A stretch of 64,000 nucleotides of DNA, from positions 8,941,868-9,005,867 of the forward strand of contig OZ038322.1 in NCBI GenBank assembly GCA_964035795.1. The letters run 5' to 3'. The notes under the pieces were generated by a model. It did no database searches, was not told the DNA's origin, and saw nothing but the letters and a program-made list of their open reading frames with translations. Below are positions 52,574 to 64,000 of this stretch, one piece after another. Each line of letters starts with the position of its first letter. The stretch's first letter is position 1. Source of the DNA: Pterobdella sp. o SKG-2022 (lineage: Eukaryota > Annelida > Clitellata > Hirudinida > Piscicolidae). Position numbers and translations under genes: made by a program.

Positions 52574-52598
52574 AAAATATATATATATATATATATTT
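52574..52598. repeat. (AT)n microsatellite
   Basis: About eleven AT units upstream of the GPCR first exon. Confidence 0.9.
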
Positions 52599-53867
52599 CT
52601 TGGTAGTCAGCTTCCTAATGTGCTATTCATTAAAATGAAAGTGTTACCCAATCATTACAAGACAAGGTGTTTTGAAGCACTCGAAGCTTGTAAGGCACCG
52701 ATGCTTCGATTCAAGGTTTCAAGTGGCAATTAAAATGCATCAAATCTTAAAAAAGAGTTTTAAATGCTTCAAAATTTAAAAAAATAATTATTTTCCAAGA
52801 TTTTTTGACCCCTGTGGTGAAATCCATTAAAGGCTGCGCGTGCTCGAAAAAGAACAGTCTTGAAAAAAATTCTGTATGATTTTCAAAAAATATTATTTTT
52901 TTTGAAGTTATTTTATTTTTTAAAATATTTTTCCATTTGCATTTTTTTTCCAAACGTTTGACTTTTTCAAAAATCTTCATACACATCATTTATTAAAACT
53001 TGAAACTATTTGTGGCATAAAATATTTTTTTACTTTAAATCCGTTTATTATAATACTCAATTATGAGTTTTCGAATATCTGTGGTTAGCTATGTTAGAGA
53101 TTTTTTAGACTATAATTATTAAACTAGTGCTTGAAAATGTTACTTTGTTAACGAAAAGCTTCGTAATTAATAAAATTACCTGTTGTGTTCAAATATTTTG
53201 CTGTATTTACTTCGGCTAAAGATTATTAAACTAAACTACTCATTTTCATCTATTATAACAAATTTGAAAGCACTGACATTTCAAAAAGTCTCAAAGTCAG
53301 GTGGAAGCCAAAAAAATGAGGTGTTAGTTTTTTGATTAATTGCACATAAATCTACTGCATGCGAGCAAGCTTGATACCAAAATAGTTAAAATTTGCATTA
53401 AAAACTATCTTAACTCTTTTTCAGACTGATAATGATGAATGAGTCACAAAAACTGATGGGACTGATCGAACATTGACTGAGGTCTTTTGAGGTTTAATTT
53501 AGTAAATTTGAAAACTAAATACCACTCCTAATTTATCAATGTCAATTATAGCACAGCGATAAATTGTGGATGTATTTGTTGGAAGGTTTTAATATAATAG
53601 AAAGCTATGAGAATTTTCATTTGAACATCCAAATAGAACTGAGCTGGAACAACCTGAAATGAGCATATGCTAATCTTTATAGTGAGACTATTATCATCGA
53701 AAATTCAAGCTCTTACTTTTAGTGAATGTAATTTTAAAAATTTCGAATTTTGTTTTGTTGAAAAATTATAAACGTCTTTTGTTTCTTTGGGCCATATTTT
53801 CAGTACCAAAAAAAATCGACCTCGAAGGATATTTGTCTGTCATGCTCATCAGTTGTGCGTTTTCAGT

Positions 53868-53965
53868 TTTCTATTATTTGTTACCTGATGATGATATAAA
53901 ATATATCGAAAAGCTTCGTCAAAATAAAAAGTTAAAATTTTGTCGTGTTTTTATGATTCTTAATT
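53868..53965 (+). repeat. Stem-loop repeat C, copy 2
   Basis: TGTTACCTGATGATGATATA is followed by AAATATATCGAAAAGCTTCG and TCAAAATAAAAAG. It is the same repeat as 18744-18845 in opposite orientation, about 35 kb away. A 92-codon plus frame (53722-54000) crosses it and I do not regard it as a gene. Confidence 0.65.
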
Positions 53966-56900
53966 TTCTATTAGTTTTTTTCTCATTATACTTTGTTTAA
54001 GTAAGAAAAAATAATAACGTTTTAAAAGTTTTTTTAGCTAAAACTCTCGGCAAATTATTTCTTTAATTCTTGATGATTTATTTTAAAATCACCTCAATCA
54101 GCTTATGATGGGTTCAATTTATTTCATAAGTATTCATTTCGATTTTTTCCTGTTTTCAGTGCAAACTTTTTAAGAAATTTTAAAATAATATACGATATTT
54201 TTATGTTTTTATGTTTTCTTTTTAATTTAATTTTTCATAAAAGTCTTTATTTTTCCTATTTCAGTATAATTTTTTCAAAAAGGTTTTTAACAGTTTTCTC
54301 GTGATTTAAAATTAAATTTTTTACATGTACCGATTGAGACCTTGTCTACTTTCTTTTTTTACCCAACAATTTTTAGCAGTTCTTTACAATGATGAACAAG
54401 ATGTTTCAATGAAATCAAACTAATAGAAAAGTTATAACTCAAGCGTGGTAGGATAGATGGGCTTTGAATAGTTTATTAAAAACCTTTTGAGGTTCAGACA
54501 GATTCATGAATAAAGTTTCATTAAATAATATTATTCTTTTATTCACTGAAAAACTTGGACGCAACAATAACCATCTCAGCTTTGGGTGAAAAGTAAGGGC
54601 TAAAAAATTTGTCTGAGCGTGAGAGTTTATAAACTTTGTTGAAAAATGTTGCGACTTTCAGCAGATTTTCATGAGTTTTTGTTCATTTTCAACTTGGAAA
54701 CTCAAATATCTGAAATTTTCAACATATTTACTGTAAAATTTGTCGATCTGATGTTTTTTTTTTCCGCCATTGAATCCGTGAATAGATTCAACTTGAAACC
54801 ATTGTGAAAAAAAATTTAATATGAGCGTTTGTTGGTATGAAATTAAAAATGATAACATATTGAATAAACAAATTTTCAGCTTGTTTTGAAATATTTTTCC
54901 ACAAACAACCTGGGGTTTTGAGTTTTCTAGGCAATGTTTTGCTGAAAATTCAATTTTTAAACGTTTTTCTAACAAAAAAAGTTTAAAACTACGTACAAAA
55001 AAAATACGATCTTACTTTAGGTTTCAAATTAGGTTTAAAAGTTGAAACAACCATTTAAATAGTGTGAATAACTAATTAATTCAACAAATATTGTTTAAGC
55101 GTGAAAAGACGCTGAAAAGTATATTTGATGCAAATTCGGAAAAATATAAATTGAAATATTGAAAAACTAAACAGATTCATGAAAATATTGAACAACTTTC
55201 AGAAAAAATTAATCACAAAAGCCAAAAAGAAAAACACCGGTTAATGCCAAAAAAATCAATCATAAATTGACCCAAAAAGCTTGTAATTGAAAAAAAAGTA
55301 CTGATGATCTTGATTAAGAAAACGATTTTATTCATTAAATTTCAAAAAAATTCATAAATTGCTTTCTTCATCATATTTGACCCATCTCTGAAAAAGTTAG
55401 CAAAAAGAGAAACATTAAAACAGCTTAAACGATGTTGCTGGCTCAAGAAATGCTCAGAAAACCTGAATTTCTGTTAGACTTCCGTTCAGTGACAACATAT
55501 ATAATATTTCAGACATGTTTGATTAGCTGCAAGCTTATTGGTAGCATTTCATAGGCATAAGAATTATTTTTCAAAAGCTTGGTAGTGCCAGTCATGGTTT
55601 GAAACGATTTCATGTTGCAAGTTTCTGGCTGTTTTAATTGATCAAAAAATAACATTAAAACTTTTGATAAAATCATTTCAACATTTTTTTTGTTTGGGAA
55701 AACAATTGGTAGCAAAAACTCGATTTTTTAACAGTTACAATATGCGTACTAAATGAATCAAAAAGAATAATTTTAAAAATGAAACTAGAGTTTTGAATCG
55801 CAAAATTTCAGACCAAACTTGATGTAAAACATGTTAGATAACCAACTAGGATGGTATGAACTGGTCGAAGTCAGTTTCACTTTGATCTTCCACTTCAAAA
55901 AAATTAAATTTGATCGAAACTTGAAAGTTTCATTCTAGTTTTAAACATAAAAATAATAAAAAAACGAAAATTTTGAAGTAATTCATTTATTCCTAACGAA
56001 ACTATCTATGTACTGTAAAATATATATCTATTTAATCAAATGTAAGTTTGATCAAAATATTTCATATTCAGTTTTTTCATCAGAAACCAAGAACTGAATT
56101 CATTTAGTAAAAACTCTAGATAGAAATATCTGGTTACCAGAACACAATCTCACTCTGCTTCAACTTACAATAGAAAATTTTCAGATGAAAGTGTCAAAAA
56201 CTTGAAGTTCAAGCTGAAGCTTCAAAGTTGAAAATATTCAAAAAAAAAAGCTTTCAAAGTAGTACTTCTTCAATAAAACTTTTTTGATTTTTTACCGTTA
56301 CAATATTGAATTTAATCTTCATCTTCATTCAAACAAATTTTAAAGATCATAAATAAACTCATGTATTTACGAGAATTTATAAAAGGTCAATCTGAGGTTT
56401 AATTCCTGTTTTAATGCAATCGTACAAAAAAAAAAGCTTATGTAAAATATTAAGGGTTTTGTCACCTAAGCAGTCTCCAGCACAAATCAGCATTCATTCA
56501 GTAACTGTATGGAAACTTTGGTTTTATTTTGAAATGTAAAAACGAAAAACGAGATAAAAAATTAGTTATTACAAGCGCTTTCTTCGAAAAAATGAAACAA
56601 TTTTTTCATTCTCTCAGCTTCATTTTTTGAATAACTTAGAAACTTTCGATGTTAAGTAATGAGTCAGTTTTAAAATTAAAACAAAAAATGAAACAAATCA
56701 ACCAAACGGTGTAACTATAGAGTGTAGGTGTCAACCTTTGGCGTGAAAAAGAGCTAGAAATGATTTTAAATAAATTATCAAAGTAAAATCGAAAAAAATA
56801 TATTCAAAAAACTATTTCTTGAATTAATGGGAAAACATTCCAACAGTTATTTTTCAACGTTTATTAAGAGAATTTTGGGCATTTTTATAATTAAATTCAC

Positions 56901-57058
56901 AGAAAAATTTGTCTCTATTTTTATTTACCAAGTGAGTTTCAAAACTTTTATATAGAATGAATCTGAGTTGTTTTGTTTTCAGCCTATTTTATTCAAAATT
57001 CCACCGTGCTATGGTCTAAGCATTCTTACGCCAATTTTTGCTTAGAAACTCATTAAAA

Positions 57059-57125
57059 AAAACGATTTTATCATACACTTATTAATCGGATAATAAAGCT
57101 TTTCGTAAGTTAGCAAGTATACAAA
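57059..57125 (+). repeat. Foldback family A, single arm
   Basis: AAAACGATTTTATCATACAC, TTATTAATCGGATAATAAAG, CTTTTCGTAAGTTAGC and AAGTATAC align with the right arm of the 33.8-kb inverted repeat. No opposite arm follows, so this is a solo arm. A more diverged relative (GCCAAAGAAGCTTCTCGTAA) is at about 40820-40865. Confidence 0.6.
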
Positions 57126-57657
57126 TTTTAAAGTTTAACACTTTATTATAGAAAACCCATAGTTTCAAATGAAATTGTACCAATTTTTTTTAAACCAACT
57201 TCCAATATCAAATTCTACTTGGTTTAATGAAGTTTTACGCATTTTATAAAACCAAGTAACAAGTTTTTTCTAGATTCAAAACAAAATTCCAAAAACTGGC
57301 TAAAATTGATTTTGAGCATTAAAGTTAGTCATTTGAAAGATTATCTTCAACAAATTGGCCATTTATCTATACTTTTGTACGGTTTCGATAAATTTCAATA
57401 ATTGGGTCTAATTTAAAGATCATTTTGTATTTTTGTATGTTTTGTAAACTAGATCTGCTTACTATTTAATGACGTAAAATATATCTCTAAGGTACTTTTA
57501 TTCAGTTTTTTTTTGCATAAATAAGTTTTCGAGAATCAAGTGTTTGAAAAAATATTTTTTATATTGTTTATAGAAACATTTGTTTACAATATTTTTTATA
57601 TAGTAAAATAAAAACAATGAGTTTTTCAGAACTACATAAACAATTGTTTGTGTTAAA

Positions 57658-57789
57658 GACAGAGGGTTTAAACATTGAGTACAGCTTTAAGACAGAAGGT
57701 TTAAACATTGAGTACAGCTTTAAGACAGAAGGTTTAAACATTGAGTACAGCTTTAAGACAGAAGGTTTAAACGTTGAATATACTGTTTA
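57658..57789. repeat. Minisatellite, four tandem units of 33 bp
   Basis: The unit starts GACAGAAGGTTTAAACATTG and ends AGTACAGCTTTAA. Units lie at 57658, 57691, 57724 and 57757; the first three are nearly identical and the fourth diverges at its end. There are no spacers, so it is not CRISPR-like. Confidence 0.95.
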
Positions 57790-60700
57790 AAAAAGGTTCA
57801 ACTGCTGAAAAAACAATTTCCAAATTTTATTTTACGATATTCAATTTCCAATGTTTTCATTTAAAAGCACTAAAATTTTTTAATGCAACTTCAGTTAAAC
57901 TGAACTGAAGCAAAAAGGGATAAAAACAGTTTATGGTCAATTCACGATTTTTATATAATCCTGTTTCCAAGGTGGAAACATCATTGGTAATCATATTCTA
58001 GCTTAGATGATTATAAACAGTTAAACATGGGTGTTTTGTCAAACATTTCTCAATTGATTTGAATAAATGAAGCTATGATTTTCTCTGAAGATTTTTTGAA
58101 AGTTAGTGTGCTAACGAATAAGTGAAAGAAAACAAACCCAATGATTTTTTGAAAAAACATATAATTGCAAGAATAATAAAGAAAAAAGCTGTAGAAAAAC
58201 TGAGAAATTTCAATCTTTCGGAAAAACTCTTTTCATCCTTTTATTTTCGAGTAAGAATTTCCAAGTTTTCATGATTTATAATTCACTAAAACCGGCATGA
58301 TTGGTATAAGTGTACGGCTTAAATTTCCTACTAGGACACAACTTTTGGAAAATTCATCTATTTTAAAAAACTTTGGAAATAAATGATTTAGTTTGAGAAA
58401 ACCATAAGTTTTGACAGGTTCGATAAAATGAAGCAGCTTAAAGCAAGTTTTCTTAGTATTTCCTATAGATGAAGGTTCAAATAAACTTTCAAACTTGAGA
58501 TGAGTTCCATAAGTTTCATTACTTTTTTATAGAAGCTACAAGTTTGGAAATTCTTGAATAATATTCTAATATTTTGTATGTTTGTTCGCATATCAAAAAA
58601 GATTAATTATATCTTAACTGTGTTGGAATATATATAGCTAAACTGAACTTGGAAAGAAAATGAAATAATCAATGAGAATGAAATGCTACCAAGCTTTGTC
58701 AGCTTTCAAATATTTTCATAGACAGATGTTGAAAGTTTATAAAAATCAACAATGTGAAAACATTAAAAAACCCACTCTTGAAACAAAAATGAGTTGAAGA
58801 GAACTTCAAAATGAAACCTTGTGAGGTTAAAAGACTCAAAGATTCTTCAACAGATCTAGAATGTTTTGCGTATAAAAGTTTGAAAACTAGGAATATTAAA
58901 TAATTATCGAAATTAATTCACTCGTAAAAACTTATAAGCATTGGTACGTGAGCCCAATTTAACAGGAAATCTATAGAAGTTGTCGTGATAGGTTGTAGAC
59001 TTTGAAGCTGAAGCTTGTAAATAGTAATTTGAATAATTGATAAAATTTCAGTTTCAAGTTTTTTCAAAACCATTTTTTCTCTATCCACTTTTATGTTTTT
59101 GTACGGTTCATAAGATGTCAAACCATAGTGTTTGTGTGAAATTTCAAGCACGATGGTATCTTTTTGATCAGCCGATCAAACCATCATCAAAGCTTCGTTT
59201 GAAAAAAACAATCATAAATCCATGAAATTATAGTTGATTTCTCTTCAGAGACATATGTATCAATTTTTTGTAAATTTTTTTAAAATAACTTCACAAAGAG
59301 GCAATATTTTGATACTAAGTTTCATTCAACTAAAATTATCGAAAAATTCAACTTTGTCATGAATCATTAGCTGACTTTCTATTTTTTTAGATTTTTTCAT
59401 CGTTTTACATTTATGTCAGGCATAAGAGTTTATGAAAAAATTTTGAAGATATTCTAGTGAAGCTTTATTAGCTAACTTTATTGATTAGCACCATTTGCGT
59501 TTTTTTTAAAAACAAAAACCAAAACTTTGTACCAGGTGTTTTATAAGAAAAGAAGTACGGCATTTTTATATGTTAAAAATAGCATATGAATTAGTTTGCT
59601 TATTAAAAAAAAAGTATCAAAATTGTTTGAATAAATATTTTACAAATCAAAACTGTGAATTAATTTTTTATTAAATGAGCATTTATGGAAAAAACAAAAA
59701 ACGAAAAAATAAACAGTAAAAACGAAAAAAAGTTACAAAACATAAATAGAAAGTTTTTGACACGCACTGCATATAATTTTTTTGTGTTGAAAATTCCTAG
59801 AATACTTCAAACAGAGAGTGCAAAAAAATTAAAATCCTATCAATCGTCGACTTAAATTAAAAACTAAAAATTGTATTCAAAATTTTTCATTTTTGAATAA
59901 TACTTGTGGAAAATAAATAGCTGATCTTAAATAGTTTCATAAAACAGCACATGGGAAAATGTTTAAGAAATATTATGTGGGAAATACCCTTTCAAAAAAA
60001 ATCGGTCCATAAATAAGCACCTCTCTCCGGCTTTTTTCTGACTAATTCATCATAAGTGCTTGACGAGTATGAAAAACATCATAAAAGCATAAGTTTCATT
60101 TTATTTCAAAGTTGCGTTTTTAATTGTGATTTGAATAATTTTATTTATTTTTAACTGTTGGAACTAAGAATACTGAACCGCATGTCTAGCTGGTAAAAGC
60201 TACTCAATCTTCTCAGCACAACTAAAAATGCGTAGGAAGAAAACCGTTTGGGTCAATATCCTTCAATATTCATCATGGAAAAATCCTTTAATTTGCTTTT
60301 GAACTGCTTTAAAAATATTTGATATAATAACGATGTTACTCTTGTGATTGAAAAGAATGAAAAAGTAGCAGCAATCGAAAATAAATTTTGTACTTTTAAC
60401 CCTGGGTCAATTCAAAAATGACTGATACTTCAATATTTTATATTAAATTATTCATTAAAAAGTATTCTCGCAATAAGAATCTCTCTAAGAGTTTATTTCT
60501 AAAGGATAATTTTTAACGATGAAAACTCATTTTAGAATTGCATATAATAGATAAAATATAGAAAAAATATATAATTGAATATTTTTGCAAAAAACAACTG
60601 AATGGAAATCTTATTTTGTGCTGAAAAAATTTTATGAAAATTAAAAATTATTAGAATAGAAAAAATTCAATTTTTAAAAACGGAAATTAAAAAAGATACG

Positions 60701-61239
60701 GGGTGAATGAAGAAAAAAACTAGAAAAACAGGTAAACAATAAAAGGTTGAGAAAAAACCCCAAAACGTTCTGGTGATGTGTAAGCAAAATAAAAAAAAAA
60801 TTTAAAAAAAAAATGGAATAGTACAAAAATGAAATAAAACATAGTTTATATTTTGGGGTAGTAAATGGAAAATTAAGCAGACTCATAAGAACAAAGTTAC
60901 AGATGAGCTCGAATCCTTGCAATGGTAATCATGATTTGTGTTTAATTGTCTTGGTTGTTATCTGGTTGTAAGACAAAAATTCTCAAACTTTGAGAAGCTT
61001 TACGGGTAGAAAATAAAGTTGCTTAAAAAATTAACAAACACCAAACTGATATTGAGCTTAATTAATCTGTAGAACCCAGGTAAAAAAATGCAAACGCATA
61101 GGAAAGAAGCCGCAAAATTGGAAATATTAATTTTGATGACACAGGCTGGTTGTGAACAAAACTTCCGGTTAAACATGGGGGAATTGGTCTTTGTTCACCC
61201 TTTGAGCTTGGACTTCCAGTTTGCCTCTCCTCACGAGTA

Positions 61240-62030
61240 GCATGTCGGTCTTTGATCTCTGATGTTCTCAATAACACTAACGGACACCGGTCAGAAGTCG
61301 AATTCGTTGCAGTGATGGAATCCTGAGTTGAAAAAGATCTTCAGATTCTCTCCAACTCTGAATTCCAAAGCAATTGGGATGAATCTATGCGTAAAGCGTT
61401 TTACAGCCAATTGGAAAAAACTTTGAACCAACACGAACTTGCTTTCTTAGTTTCTTCTTCTCAAAATTGCTCTGGTGCCTGGCTGAACTATTTGCCAAAC
61501 TCAGCAACGGGCGGACTGCTAGACGACGAATCTTTCAGGATTGCGATATTTCTCCGTCTTGGATTGCGTTTATGCTCGCCGCACAAATGTAGTTGTGAAG
61601 CTCAAATAGACGTTCTTAGCAAACATCCGTTATCTTGCAAATTAAGTGTTGGACGCATCTTTAGACATCGTGCACTGAACGATTTAATCAAACGCGCCCT
61701 AGACAAAGCTGCATTTCCAGTCAGCTACAACCAGTAGGCCTTGACAGAAGAGACGGCAAACGGCCTGGTGGACACCATTTTCCTTTATGAGGCTGGCAAC
61801 TGCCTCATCTGGGATGATACCTGCTTTTATTTTTTTTTGCTTTTTCACTTGCTTCAAACTGTAGCTAATCCCGGCTGGGCTTCCCAACAAGCAGAAATGG
61901 CGAAAACACAAAAATGTCGAAGCCTTGCAGATAGCCATATTTTCGTCCCGCAATGGTTGAAACCTCTGGTATCTTTGGTTCTCATATCTTTTTTTCACTT
62001 TTTACCCTTTTTAGTTTGCATTTTCACTAC
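61240..62030 (+). mobile_element. Decayed retrotransposon fragment (C-terminal part of an RT-encoding element)
   Basis: From about 61240 the plus frame reads a degenerate copy of a C-terminal module often found downstream of reverse transcriptase in aquatic-invertebrate elements: NWDESMRKAFYSQLE, CSGAWLNYLPNSATGGLL, FRIAIFLRLGLRLC, HKCSCEAQID and CKLSVGRIFRHRALNDLIK. It then shifts frame near 61735 to GLDRRDGKRPGG, and again to EAGNCLIWDDTC and QQAEMAKTQKCRSLADSH. There are at least two in-frame stops (near 61322 and 61735) and two frameshifts, so it is dead. I see no reverse transcriptase domain, LTR or target duplication around it. I cannot place it in a named clade. GC content here is visibly higher than in the flanks. 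Confidence 0.75.

Positions 62031-64000
<1,970 letters not shown>

Larger units (their letters stand above)
52467..61239. other. Long AT-rich intergenic region
   Basis: About 8.8 kb upstream of the GPCR. It contains an (AT)n, stem-loop repeat C (53.9 kb), a solo foldback arm (57.06 kb) and the 33-bp minisatellite. Open frames are short and low in complexity, and I recognise none. An upstream GPCR exon could be here. Confidence 0.55.

Noticed and set aside
53722..54000. 92-codon plus frame as a small membrane protein
   Set aside because: It overlaps stem-loop repeat C, whose other copy does not keep the frame; hydrophobicity is expected from T-rich DNA.
57658..57789. CRISPR array
   Set aside because: The 33-bp units are directly abutted without spacers and the genome is animal.
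58918..59151. 77-codon minus frame as a gene
   Set aside because: No recognisable family, no supporting splice partner and no start context; left as noise.

Overview
This window is nuclear DNA of an invertebrate animal. The genes are split by many short GT-AG introns, the sequence is very AT-rich, there are several dispersed SINE and foldback repeats, and the proteins are animal ones (TRIP12, RAB6, CTC1, a PAN/fibrinogen-domain lectin, a class A GPCR). Two short-repeat types recall SINEs I associate with molluscs, so a lophotrochozoan is my best guess, but only a guess. Splice joints were worked out by hand from reading frame, intron phase and family resemblance. In each of the five genes the exons listed sum to a multiple of three.

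Layout, left to right. (1) 12-4770 (+): CTC1, the large subunit of the telomere CST complex, in one 4-kb exon plus two small ones; its 5' end may lie off the window. (2) 27530-5343 (-): TRIP12, a HECT ubiquitin ligase, apparently complete in 45 coding exons and 2546 residues. It has a disordered N-terminus, ARM repeats, a WWE domain, more ARM, a long lineage-specific low-complexity middle with a tandemly duplicated exon pair, and the HECT domain with catalytic Cys 2513. CTC1 and TRIP12 converge. (3) 28680-31517 (+): RAB6 in eight exons, divergent from TRIP12 across about 1.15 kb. Its C-terminus is unusual, with CxC followed by VLL. (4) 38980-35730 (-): a secreted 321-residue protein with PAN, a six-cysteine segment and a fibrinogen-related domain. 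(5) 52415-41823 (-): a class A peptide-type GPCR in three exons, with an extracellular loop 2 of about 160 residues, an intracellular loop 3 of about 350 residues and a 6-kb last intron. (6) About 61240-62030 (+): a decayed retrotransposon C-terminal fragment. The rest is AT-rich non-coding DNA.

Repeats: a tRNA-derived SINE with a two-hairpin body (six copies, 32-51 kb); two other SINE-like tails (CATGCTAGCATGG type and GATT-tailed); two inverted-repeat (foldback/MITE-like) families; a 730-bp inverted repeat in a TRIP12 intron; a CTGATGATGATAT stem-loop repeat at 18.8 and 53.9 kb; a 4 x 33-bp minisatellite; and microsatellites, including an AAT/ATT palindrome and a (CA)n tract right before a TRIP12 splice acceptor. 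Families shared by the left and right halves argue against a chimeric assembly.

The genes do not form a pathway: telomere replication, ubiquitin ligation, Golgi traffic, an extracellular lectin and a receptor. I see no operon, CRISPR array or bacterial feature. The observations most worth following are the RAB6 C-terminus, the TRIP12 exon-pair duplication, the GPCR loop expansions and the foldback families.
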